A program made the position numbers and the translations under genes. Shown here in pieces: positions 16,554 to 23,864 of a stretch of DNA of 33,756 nt. Source of the stretch: a marine bacterium B5-7. Lineage in GTDB: Bacteria > Pseudomonadota > Gammaproteobacteria > Arenicellales > CAJQKF01. Numbering within the stretch: position 1 is the stretch's first letter; the number at the start of each line of letters is the position of its first letter. The notes under the pieces were generated by a model that saw only the letters and a list, made by a program, of their open reading frames with translations, had not been told where the DNA came from and did not search any database. The stretch spans positions 1 to 33,756 of the forward strand of contig BQJD01000039.1 of the NCBI GenBank assembly GCA_021604525.1, in the 5' to 3' direction.

Positions 16554-17639
16554 TCAATTCACCAACGATTCCTTGAACACGCTATCCAGGCCGAATACGC
16601 TTCGATTCCATTCAATCAAAGTCGTCAGCGAGTTGCGTGTCGTGAGCCCTTTCAGAATAGCCACCACTTTGTCGCCGTCGTCACCCACGATCCATTCGTA
16701 TTTCCCGACTTTCTCATGGAAGACCTTGGTGCTTTCCGGATCATTGATCATCTCCGTCATGGCGCGGCGTAATCTTTCGGTATTCGGATTGCCCTTGCGT
16801 ACCCAGATTGCTTTCTGCAGCGCATCGCGATAACTCTTGACGAGTTTATAGGCGTCGTAGAGTTCGCCAGACGGGGCAACGCCCCAAGTCCTTTCGAACA
16901 CCTTCTCGAACTGCAGACCCGGAAAATTCGGGTCGTCGACGTGGTTGCCGCTGTCCTTGTCGAGAAGGCCGTGCGTAAACCAGGTTTCGACATTGCCCTC
17001 CTCGATCAGTGGTTGCACATGTTTTTTGTACGCCGCCGGATTCTCGCGCGTCACAGTCAGTTCCTTTCGCAGAAAGGCAAGTCGCCGCTCGCCGCTTGAC
17101 ATGCCGTTCACCCAGAGGACTTCCTCGTCGAAGCATTGCTTGTAGGCTTCCACGGATTTGTCCGGACCGCACGTCAACAGTGCCAAGGCGATTCCGTCCG
17201 GTACGTTCCCGCTGCCCGCGGCGAACGATATCTTCTCCATATCGCGCCATTTGCCCAGGACTATCGTCAGGTTCATCATCCCGATGCTACTGTAGTTGGA
17301 GTAATCGTAGTCGACTTTCTCTTGCAGGAAGCTGACTCCGTTCCCGCCGTGGGACACCATCATGATGTCATCGTCGAACTGCAGTTCATTCTGGAATTCA
17401 TTAAACCCGGGAATGTCGCGTGCGCCGGCGATGTGTCTTAATGTGATCGACTCGCCCAGTTTCTTCGAGAGTTCCTTGGCGACGATCTGCGCCCAGACGC
17501 TGGTTCCGCCACCGGGTTTTTGCGGGATGACCATGGTGAAATCGGCTTGGGCCGAGCTTGCCCCAAACGCAAGCATCGCAAGTGCGCATAACGTGGACGG
17601 CAGCTTTGACGAACGTTTAGACAAAATCGATTCTTTCAT
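16554..17639 (-). CDS. tctC: TctC-type periplasmic solute-binding protein (tripartite tricarboxylate transporter)
   Basis: This is the extracytoplasmic receptor of a TTT transporter. From the ATG at 17639 the protein is 361 aa and begins with a signal peptide (SSKLPSTLCALAMLAFGASS, cleaved near AQA-DFTM). Right after cleavage is FTMVIPQKPGGGTSVWAQIV, the family's ligand-contact loop, and the Bug-like two-domain fold is consistent with the rest. The longer open frame from 17690 would put 17 residues before the signal. It overlaps the tctA stop by 23 bp and is thus the second gene of a two-gene operon. The body of the protein departs from typical TctC sequence (for example CGPDKSVEAYKQCFDEE), so the ligand may not be citrate. 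Confidence 0.82.
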   Translation of the reverse strand: MKESILSKRSSKLPSTLCALAMLAFGASSAQADFTMVIPQKPGGGTSVWAQIVAKELSKKLGESITLRHIAGARDIPGFNEFQNELQFDDDIMMVSHGGNGVSFLQEKVDYDYSNYSSIGMMNLTIVLGKWRDMEKISFAAGSGNVPDGIALALLTCGPDKSVEAYKQCFDEEVLWVNGMSSGERRLAFLRKELTVTRENPAAYKKHVQPLIEEGNVETWFTHGLLDKDSGNHVDDPNFPGLQFEKVFERTWGVAPSGELYDAYKLVKSYRDALQKAIWVRKGNPNTERLRRAMTEMINDPESTKVFHEKVGKYEWIVGDDGDKVVAILKGLTTRNSLTTLIEWNRSVFGLDSVFKESLVN

Positions 17640-19056
17640 TTCTGGTGACACCATAATAGAGCAGGAAAAGCGTAATTGCGGAGATAACAAGGAAACCCGG
17701 GCGTTGAATCACATCGGTGGCTGAGTACAGAGTATAGGTTTGCAAGCTCAGGGTTTCTACTTTATAGCTGAGAATATAGGCAACGAGAAGGCTCGGCCGA
17801 CTGAAACGATAATGCTTGCACAACATGCCGAGGACGCTGGCTATCGCCAGCATCGCGTAGTCCTCCCAGCCTCCCGTGTATTGCACGCACGCCCAGACAA
17901 TGATTGCGAACACGACCATTGAGTAGTATTTGAATGGAATAGCCGTCAACAATTCCAGGTAACGATTAATAAAGAGGCAAATGAACATCACCAGTACGCT
18001 GGCGGCCAGAAAGCCGAAAGCCATGGCTGCGAAAAACTCGCGATCTTCGAGAAGGTAGATTGATCCCATCTCTATATTCAGGTATGAAAAGAGTCCCATG
18101 AGGACCGCTGCGAACGGCGCGCCTGGAATACCGAACAGCACGGTCGGGATCATCGAGGTAGCCTTTTGTGCATTGTTCGCGCCTTCGGGCCCGATGACAC
18201 CTTTGATGTTACCGTGACCAAATTGCTCACCGCGGTTAGCAGCCACCGCGTGGCTGTACGACAACCAGTCCGCAATGGCGCCGCCGAGTCCTGGAAGGGC
18301 TCCAATTATCGCGCCGATAGCACCACCGCGCATCGCCAGCCATCGGTTATGCCATACCGCCTTCAAGCCGTCGCGTGTCTGGTTTCGATAGGAATCCGAA
18401 GGGATGAACAGATTGTTCTTGCGGCGAATGCCTTCGATGAGTTCGGGCACCGCGAACAATCCGGCTACCAGGGGCACGAGTTGTACGCCGTCCGCGAGGT
18501 AGAACCAGCCGAAGGTGAAACGGCTCGAGGCAGTCACGGGGTCGGTTCCGATGCTCCCGATGAACAGCCCGAGCAGGATAGCCAGAACACTGCGAATTTT
18601 GTGTCGGCTGACCAGCAACGAAACCGATACCAGCGCAAGAATCGTCAATGCCCAGAGTTCTGGAACGCCAAAGTAGAGCACAATCTGGCTGTAGTACGGC
18701 AGAAAAAGGAACACTAAACAGCCCCAGAAAACACCGCTAAGCGTACTTGTGAAAATAGCTGCGGAGAGTGCGTAGATTGCGCGACCCTGACGCGAGAGAG
18801 GGTAGCCGTCGACAATCGACGCTGCGGCCGAGTTCGCGCCTGGAATACCAAGTAAGATGCTGCTGTAGGTATCGCAGGTCGTGCTCCCGGCGACTGCAGC
18901 CATGCAAAAGACCACTCCCAGGTACGGCGTGCTATCGAAGTAGGATATGAAGGAGAAAATAGCGAGTAAACCGGTGGTCGCGCCGACTGCTGGTACGATG
19001 CCTATGATGACCCCGTATATAGAGCCGGCAATCATCCAGAGTAGATACTCGGCCAT
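17617..19056 (-). CDS. tctA: TctA-type large permease of a tripartite tricarboxylate transporter
   Basis: A 479-aa polytopic inner-membrane protein with about 10-12 hydrophobic helices. It shows the TctA repeats: GIVPAVGATTGLLA near the N-terminus, the segment TCDTYSSILLGIPGANSAAA, and the second copy GALPGLGGAIADWLSYSHAV followed by IPTVLFGIPGAPFAAVLMG. These re-entrant loops contact the carboxylate substrate. It would import a carboxylate with sodium or proton coupling, together with the TctC protein encoded just downstream. The small four-helix subunit TctB is not encoded on either side. At its C-terminus, WEDYAMLAIASVLGMLCKHY is part of the TctA fold and not a fused TctB. Confidence 0.9.
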   Translation of the reverse strand: MAEYLLWMIAGSIYGVIIGIVPAVGATTGLLAIFSFISYFDSTPYLGVVFCMAAVAGSTTCDTYSSILLGIPGANSAAASIVDGYPLSRQGRAIYALSAAIFTSTLSGVFWGCLVFLFLPYYSQIVLYFGVPELWALTILALVSVSLLVSRHKIRSVLAILLGLFIGSIGTDPVTASSRFTFGWFYLADGVQLVPLVAGLFAVPELIEGIRRKNNLFIPSDSYRNQTRDGLKAVWHNRWLAMRGGAIGAIIGALPGLGGAIADWLSYSHAVAANRGEQFGHGNIKGVIGPEGANNAQKATSMIPTVLFGIPGAPFAAVLMGLFSYLNIEMGSIYLLEDREFFAAMAFGFLAASVLVMFICLFINRYLELLTAIPFKYYSMVVFAIIVWACVQYTGGWEDYAMLAIASVLGMLCKHYRFSRPSLLVAYILSYKVETLSLQTYTLYSATDVIQRPGFLVISAITLFLLYYGVTRNERIDFV

Positions 19057-19464
19057 GGAGAACTTATGCGTAGTTGGTTACGGACGGCCCAGTGTAAATT
19101 CTATCCGTTTGTGAACTGGATGAGGCAATCCCGATCACGCCGGCTGGGATGAAAAATAGATCTGTGGATCCCGTTAGTGTAGTAGCGACGTCGGCGCCTT
19201 TTTACCAGAAAGCTTTCCATACGACAAGCGCGAGCGAATGCACGGCGCCGCGGCTCGAATTGGGAGCTGTTCGATTCCGATGTCGGTGTTCTTGGGCGGG
19301 GCAAAGGTCCAGCAATCTTTAAATGGAAGTTGGACAAGTTGTCTGACATGGATCAAGGTCAGATAGTTTGCATGTGCATGCGAATACCGTAATCTTGTAA
19401 GTATGCCCTGTATACCGAATTAAACGACCGGTTATTACTGATATCCACAAGCAGAAAATTATTC
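19057..19464. other. Divergent intergenic region (408 bp), probable promoter region
   Basis: The region separates the leftward transporter operon from the rightward redox operon. No gene is credible in it; two short minus-strand frames (60 and 82 codons) have no recognisable features. A near-perfect palindrome is present at 19367-19384. Confidence 0.5.
19367..19384. promoter_or_regulatory. Near-perfect palindrome upstream of the redox operon
   Basis: TTTGCATG-TG-CATGCGAA has arms matching at 7 of 8 positions. It ends 80 bp before the ATG of the DsrM-like gene, a suitable place for an operator. It does not match an Fnr box, and the regulator is unknown. Confidence 0.35.
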
Positions 19465-20109
19465 ATGACGAAAATTGAGTTCATCGACGGTCCTCTATGG
19501 TATTTCTCCGTGATGGTGTTCGTGGTAGGCGTCGCCTGGCGCTTGTTTAGTATCTTCCGGGCCGGAGTAAGGATGGACTACAGCACTGCACGCACCCCCT
19601 CAGGGATGGGTGCGATGTCAACAGTGTTTTCCAGGTTTCTGCCGCATCGTGAAATGCGTGCGCGGTCTGGGATCCAGTTTTTTTGGGGATACGTGTTTCA
19701 TGTCAGCCTGTTTGTACTGCTGCTATTCGGCAGACCCCATGTGGAATTTTACGAAGCGCGCATACTCGGGTTCGGATGGGCGACCTTGCCAGACTGGGTC
19801 TTTCTTATTATTTCTGAACTGGCGTTTGCGGGTATTTTGGTGCTTTTACTCTACCGTGCTATGGAACCGGTGACGCGCTTGTTATCATCCCGGGGCGACT
19901 ATTTCGGATCCATTCTGATTATTGCCGTGATACTGAGTGGTTGCATGTCATTCGGAGAGAGCCAGGAGCCATTGCGCGCTGTGCACTTGTTTTTAGCCGA
20001 GGTGTTGCTTGTCTACTTCCCGTTCGGTAGCCTGATGCATGCTTTCTTGTTCGTGCCGAGCCGGGCGTTTACCGGCATCTTCTTCCGGCGGCGCGGCGTT
20101 TCTGCCTGA
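19465..20109 (+). CDS. NarI/DsrM-like haem b membrane subunit
   Basis: A 214-aa inner-membrane protein with about five hydrophobic helices (residues ~10-30, 70-90, 112-135, 150-170, 180-200). Histidines likely to hold haem b are in FFWGYVFHVSLF and in the last helices (LRAVHLFLAEVLLVYFP, GSLMHAFLFVPS). This pattern matches the quinol-oxidising gamma subunit of nitrate reductase and DsrM. It would exchange electrons between the quinone pool and the iron-sulfur subunit encoded next. The following gene starts 14 bp downstream. There is no NarGHJ or DsrAB nearby, so the electron partner differs from those systems. Confidence 0.8.
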   Translation: MTKIEFIDGPLWYFSVMVFVVGVAWRLFSIFRAGVRMDYSTARTPSGMGAMSTVFSRFLPHREMRARSGIQFFWGYVFHVSLFVLLLFGRPHVEFYEARILGFGWATLPDWVFLIISELAFAGILVLLLYRAMEPVTRLLSSRGDYFGSILIIAVILSGCMSFGESQEPLRAVHLFLAEVLLVYFPFGSLMHAFLFVPSRAFTGIFFRRRGVSA

Positions 20110-20122
20110 GAGAGGAATGCTC

Positions 20123-21418
20123 ATGACGAAGGTCTTACCCGACGATTCCCTACAGCGTGGCATCGATACCCTGAAGTCTCAGATAGATGCCAAGGTGGTT
20201 TCATACCTCTCAAGTTGCGTGCATTGTGGTGTGTGCGCAGACGCCTGTTTGTTCTATACCGAGACCGGTGACCCACGATACACGCCCATCTACAAAACCG
20301 AGCCAATGCGTAAGGTTCTGAGGCAGGAGTACAGCTTCTGGGGCAAGCTCGGGTATAAGCTGGGATTCCTCCAGCCGATGAGAGAATCTGATTTGAAGGA
20401 CTGGGAAGAACTGGTCTACGACGGTTGTACCATGTGCAGTCGCTGTAGCATGGTGTGTCCAATTGGTATCGATATCGCCTACGTGATCCGCAAGGTTAAG
20501 GAGGGTCTTGCCGCTGCCGGATATTCACCTGACGACCTTAAGTCCGCGGCCACGCGTGCGGTCGAGATAGGTAGTCCGATGGGCGTTACTCTGACTACCC
20601 TCCAGGCCACAATTCGGGCCCAGGAAAAGGAGGCAGGTGTGTCTATCCCTATGGATGTGGAGGGTGCCGACTACCTGTGCCTGTTTTCCTCCGGAGAGAT
20701 CGTTGGCTTCCCAGAGTTCATCGGTTCCATATCACGTGTTTTCAAGCAGGCCGATCTAACCTGGACTATCAGCAGTGACTACTTCGAGGCGACCAATACC
20801 GGTATTCAGATCGGTAGCACGCCAATAGCCCATCAGCTTATCGAGCGTGTCGTCGCCGCTGCCGAAAAGCTCGGAGTAAAGACCGTCATCATGCCTGAAT
20901 GCGGCCATGCCTATAGCACGATGCGTTGGGACGCGCCGAATATATTAGGTCGTAAGCTGCCGTTCAATGTTGTGCATATCCTCGAATTACTTGAAAATTT
21001 GCACACGCAGGGCAGGATTCAATTTAAGGGCGGAACCGACGCCCGGCTTACCTATCACGACCCGTGTAACATCAGCAGGCGTGGTGGAGTAGTCGACCAA
21101 CCGCGCAGCTTGCTCGGTAGCATCGCGCCCAATTTTGTCGAAATGAAGGAGCATGGTGCTATGAATTGGTGCTGCGGTGGTGGTGGCGGTGTCAGCGCCA
21201 ACAGCCGCGCGGACGCGTTGCGGCGAAAGGTATTTGCTGTCAAGAAACGTCAGCTCGACGCACTCGGTGTGGATACACTGGTGACAGCATGCTCGAACTG
21301 TCGAAACATGCTGGAGGACGGTCTGGAGGACAACGAGATGGAAATCGAACTTATAGGTCTTACGGAGTTGGTGGCCGAGTTTCTCGTGGAAGACCAAGAC
21401 ACCCTGCGTGCGAACTGA
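20123..21418 (+). CDS. HdrD/DsrK-like iron-sulfur subunit
   Basis: A 431-aa cytoplasmic redox protein. Two ferredoxin-type [4Fe-4S] motifs are present: Cys32/35/38/42 (CVHCGVCADAC) and Cys102/105/108/112 (CTMCSRCSMVC). The C-terminal half carries two CCG-type domains: PECGHAY, then YHDPCNISRRG, NWCCGGGGGVSAN and ACSNCRNMLED. This is the arrangement of the HdrD subunit of heterodisulfide reductase and of DsrK, whose CCG clusters cleave disulfides or trisulfides. The ATG at 20123 is chosen because GAGAGG lies 7 nt before it; an ATG at 20117 is too close. With the membrane subunit it probably forms a two-protein complex linking the quinone pool to a thiol/disulfide or ferredoxin couple. Confidence 0.87.
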   Translation: MTKVLPDDSLQRGIDTLKSQIDAKVVSYLSSCVHCGVCADACLFYTETGDPRYTPIYKTEPMRKVLRQEYSFWGKLGYKLGFLQPMRESDLKDWEELVYDGCTMCSRCSMVCPIGIDIAYVIRKVKEGLAAAGYSPDDLKSAATRAVEIGSPMGVTLTTLQATIRAQEKEAGVSIPMDVEGADYLCLFSSGEIVGFPEFIGSISRVFKQADLTWTISSDYFEATNTGIQIGSTPIAHQLIERVVAAAEKLGVKTVIMPECGHAYSTMRWDAPNILGRKLPFNVVHILELLENLHTQGRIQFKGGTDARLTYHDPCNISRRGGVVDQPRSLLGSIAPNFVEMKEHGAMNWCCGGGGGVSANSRADALRRKVFAVKKRQLDALGVDTLVTACSNCRNMLEDGLEDNEMEIELIGLTELVAEFLVEDQDTLRAN

Positions 21419-21746
21419 GGGTCATCGGGGCAAGGAGTGTTATCTGTTTGCGCGGTCATTGCAACCTGGCGCCACGCCTACATTGTGACATATCGGCATT
21501 CGACATTAGGATTCCAAATCCCGTTTGAAGTGACAGAAAAATTTCCACAACAACCTACAACCTTTGCGAACCGAACTAGAAATAGTGATAGTATTTCTGG
21601 GGGCAGGTCAAGAGGTATTAACGGCCCCATATCAACCTATGATTCTCCAGCTTTTCACAGGTTATCCGATTGTTAAAGATGTGATAAAGAGTGAACTGGT
21701 TTAAGTTTCAGTACGAATATAACACTAGAAGTCTGGGAAGCGATTC
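21419..21746. other. Gene-free gap inside the redox module (328 bp)
   Basis: No frame with a family resemblance was found on either strand. The last part carries the ribosome binding site GGGAAG (21734-21739) of the next gene. A separate promoter for the ferredoxin gene is possible, but no strong -35/-10 pair was identified. Confidence 0.4.
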
Positions 21747-22175
21747 ATGGTTGATGACTCACGCAGGGCGGCAATTCGCGATAAGTATCTCGCGGAAGCA
21801 GTCGAAAAATTACAGATTAAAAAAATTCAGCGGCATATCTTTTTGTGCTGTGACCAGACCAAGCCAAAATGTTCACTTCGAGAGAAGAGTCTTGAGTCCT
21901 GGAATTATTTAAAAACCCGACTCAAGGAGCTGGGTCTGGTAGATCAGGGTGTGGTCTTTCGAACCAAGGCAAACTGTCTGCAAATATGTACACAAGGGCC
22001 AATCGCAGTAGTTTATCCTGAAGGTGTCTGGTATCGAACATGTACACCAGAAGTTCTGGAGAGAATTATTCAAGAACATCTGATTGGGGGCCAGCCAGTG
22101 AAAGAATTTGTATTCACAACACACCCTCTGCCATCTGAAAGCAGGATCGAAGTTGTTGAAAAAGAGAGAGTATAG
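21747..22175 (+). CDS. Thioredoxin-like [2Fe-2S] ferredoxin
   Basis: A 142-aa protein. Four cysteines in the thioredoxin-like ferredoxin spacing are seen: [11 protein letters not shown] near the N-terminus and [10 protein letters not shown] about 45 residues later (C-x3-C). The following strand [13 protein letters not shown] is typical of this family, which includes the NuoE-type fold and CobW-associated ferredoxins. The N-terminal helix ([18 protein letters not shown]) precedes the fold. GGGAAG lies 7 nt before the ATG. It is probably an electron carrier to or from the HdrD-like complex 330 bp upstream. Neighbourhood and cluster type support this, but the direction of electron flow cannot be read. 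Confidence 0.82.
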   Translation: MVDDSRRAAIRDKYLAEAVEKLQIKKIQRHIFLCCDQTKPKCSLREKSLESWNYLKTRLKELGLVDQGVVFRTKANCLQICTQGPIAVVYPEGVWYRTCTPEVLERIIQEHLIGGQPVKEFVFTTHPLPSESRIEVVEKERV

Positions 22176-22214
22176 GTAGCGATCTGACCTGTTTTCGAGA
22201 CTGTTATCAGACGA

Positions 22215-22391
22215 TCATGTGTGATGTTCCATTGCACGCAGGTCCTGGATGTCAGTGATGATTATTTTGCGATTACCGATCGTAATATACCCGGCGCTTT
22301 TAAGACTGTTGAGTGCGCCATTTAAAAATTAAAGTGCATTGCAGGCATTACGAAAGGAACTGGTGATGCTGATCAGGTAATCTACTTTCCT
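22215..22391 (-). pseudogene. Degenerate C-terminal tail of a Crp/Fnr-family regulator
   Basis: The minus strand reads LNGALNSLKSAGYITIGNRK and then IIITDIQDLRAMEHHT, closing with a TGA at 22215-22217. This matches the last helix-turn-helix turn, wing and final helix of Crp/Fnr proteins. Just upstream the frame holds a TAA (22329-22331), and beyond it RKVDYLISITSSF resembles the first HTH helix, with the recognition helix damaged. The rest of the gene is gone. The remnant shows that a regulatory gene once lay between the redox module and the YcaO cluster. Confidence 0.5.
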
Positions 22392-22471
22392 CAACTGGTG
22401 GTCTCGGTAAAGCCTTCACGTGAATTAGACTATTGTTCCGCAGGAGAGTTCGAATTCAGGCAAGCAACCAA

Positions 22472-23014
22472 CTACCATATCAAGTCGTCCGGGACCTGGT
22501 AGTCAGCATACGGATCCCCATCGATTGGACTACTTGTCGGGGTGCCGGCGATCGATATAACGATCGATGCATCGCGCGCTTTTATTTTTTCTGATATCTC
22601 AATCGAAACCAGTTCGTACTCGCCTCTGGCCTTTACAATAGCGAGTCGATCCGCGGAAAGTTGTTTCCGCATCGAGTCGGTTACAAGAATACTGCGCACC
22701 TTGTTATTGTGGATAAATTGATAGGTGTGATCCGCATTCGTCCGATCCAGCTTATTCTTGTTTATCAAGTCCAGTGCCTGGGCAACTTTCGCTTTTCGTT
22801 CACTATCTTCCTTTCTTTGAAGATTTAGTTGACGATCACGCTCTGCTTTGTCCCTTGCGCCTTGTTGTGCACGAATTTTGTTCTCATCGATTGGCGTGTT
22901 CGTTTTCTTTCCGCTGGATTTGTTTTTCTTACGCTGTTCTTTCCTGACATTTTGAATCTGCTTGTTATCGACCAGACCGGCTTTCAGTAGTTGATCCTGT
23001 AAAGATTTTGACAT
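22472..23014 (-). CDS. DUF2058 family protein
   Basis: A 180-aa soluble, highly charged protein from the ATG at 23014; the longer frame (to 23059) adds 15 residues unlike the family. It begins MSKSLQDQLLKAGLVDNKQ, the conserved family start, followed by a lysine-rich low-complexity stretch (EQRKKNKSSGKK) and a long charged helix. The C-terminal globular part has YQFIHNNKVRSILVTDSMRKQL. Members such as E. coli YaiL are described as nucleoid/polynucleotide-associated; their molecular function is unclear. The family is largely restricted to Gammaproteobacteria, which helps place the organism. It is divergent from the 81-aa protein gene and separated from it by 0.5 kb. Confidence 0.85.
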   Translation of the reverse strand: MSKSLQDQLLKAGLVDNKQIQNVRKEQRKKNKSSGKKTNTPIDENKIRAQQGARDKAERDRQLNLQRKEDSERKAKVAQALDLINKNKLDRTNADHTYQFIHNNKVRSILVTDSMRKQLSADRLAIVKARGEYELVSIEISEKIKARDASIVISIAGTPTSSPIDGDPYADYQVPDDLIW

Positions 23015-23505
23015 GGTAGTAAGCGCTCGCTTAACAACGTGGTTTATACGCCGACTCAAACTGGAATCATATATTTATTCGGCAAAAGTCGAACGATATT
23101 GATCAGATTATTATCTGGTGAATTTCAAGAAATATTCGTAGCAAATAGTAATGAATTTCAGATAAAACAGCAAAAAACATCTTCGAAATTTCTGGAATAT
23201 ATACGAAGATTCATGACTCGCTAGAAATAGTGAACTAGCAATTACAGGTCATATATGGGATCCAGAGTGTTTATTACTGATTTCAAAAGTAAGAACTGAA
23301 ATACTCAGGTTCACCTCAGCGACATTATTCAACTTCCGGTCGGACATCAATGTCATTTCGTCTGAAAGAATGATACTGATATAGACATGAATCGATACGG
23401 TAGTCTAGTCTGTCTAGTGACAAAGACGGTCAACCTGGTGGCATTTGTGCAATGACCTGGCCGTTTGTCAAAGTTTTGTACAACTATTAATGGCAATGGA
23501 GTGAA
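23015..23505. other. Divergent intergenic region before the YcaO locus (491 bp)
   Basis: This AT-rich stretch must hold the promoters for the DUF2058 gene and for the YcaO locus. A possible -35 TTGTCA (about 23466) and AT-rich TATTAAT (about 23485) lie before the 81-aa gene, but the spacing (~14 bp) is short. A short direct repeat GTCTAGT occurs twice near 23403-23418. No coding frame is convincing. Confidence 0.3.
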
Positions 23506-23508
23506 ATG

Positions 23509-23754
23509 ATGAAAAGTAATAAATCTGGTCCCGATCCTTATCTTGCCGATCATGGTGATGAACTGGTTGCAGTTACTCCTGGTGAAAAAGGTGAAATCAT
23601 CAAGATCACGGAACGTGGCGCAATAAAGGAGTTACGAGAACTCATTGCCACGCGTAGGGAGATTGGCAGGAAGATTAGCAGTAAGCTGGCTGATCACGGA
23701 ATGATCTCGGCTGCCAGTATTGATGCAACGCATGTAGATAAAGGCCCTGATTGA
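23509..23754 (+). CDS. Small hydrophilic protein, candidate YcaO/TfuA substrate or precursor
   Basis: An 81-aa charged protein that I do not recognise. The second of two adjacent ATGs (23509) is preferred because GGAG lies 7 nt upstream (the ATG at 23506 would be 4 nt). An acidic/basic helical middle (ERGAIKELRELIATRREIGR) is followed by a Ser/Thr/Ala/Gly tail ending ISAASIDATHVDKGPD. There is no cysteine, no signal peptide and no membrane segment. It ends 110 bp before the YcaO gene, on the same strand. In RiPP pathways a short gene just upstream of YcaO often encodes the precursor, with an N-terminal leader and a C-terminal core; here the tail would be the core. No Cys means that thiazole formation is impossible, but oxazoline or backbone thioamide formation would be. 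It may instead be an unrelated small protein. Confidence 0.6.
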   Translation: MKSNKSGPDPYLADHGDELVAVTPGEKGEIIKITERGAIKELRELIATRREIGRKISSKLADHGMISAASIDATHVDKGPD

Positions 23755-23864
23755 TTGTTCGACGCTTTGATCGGATCAGAAGCTGACAATAAGTGAACAT
23801 GTTACATGTCGTGATTCGAAGTATTGTCGGATTTTATAATAACTAAAAAGTTTGCGATGGAACT

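Noticed and set aside
16846-17250. 134-codon frame inside the TctC-type gene
   Set aside because: Arg/Gly-rich alternative frame of a well-supported gene in GC-rich sequence.
19101-19349. 82-codon minus-strand frame upstream of the TctA gene
   Set aside because: No ribosome binding site, Arg/Pro-rich composition, no recognisable family.
23039-23224. 61-codon plus-strand frame as an alternative precursor for the YcaO enzyme
   Set aside because: It overlaps the 5' end of the DUF2058 frame and promoter region, has no ribosome binding site, and lies much further from YcaO than the 81-aa gene.
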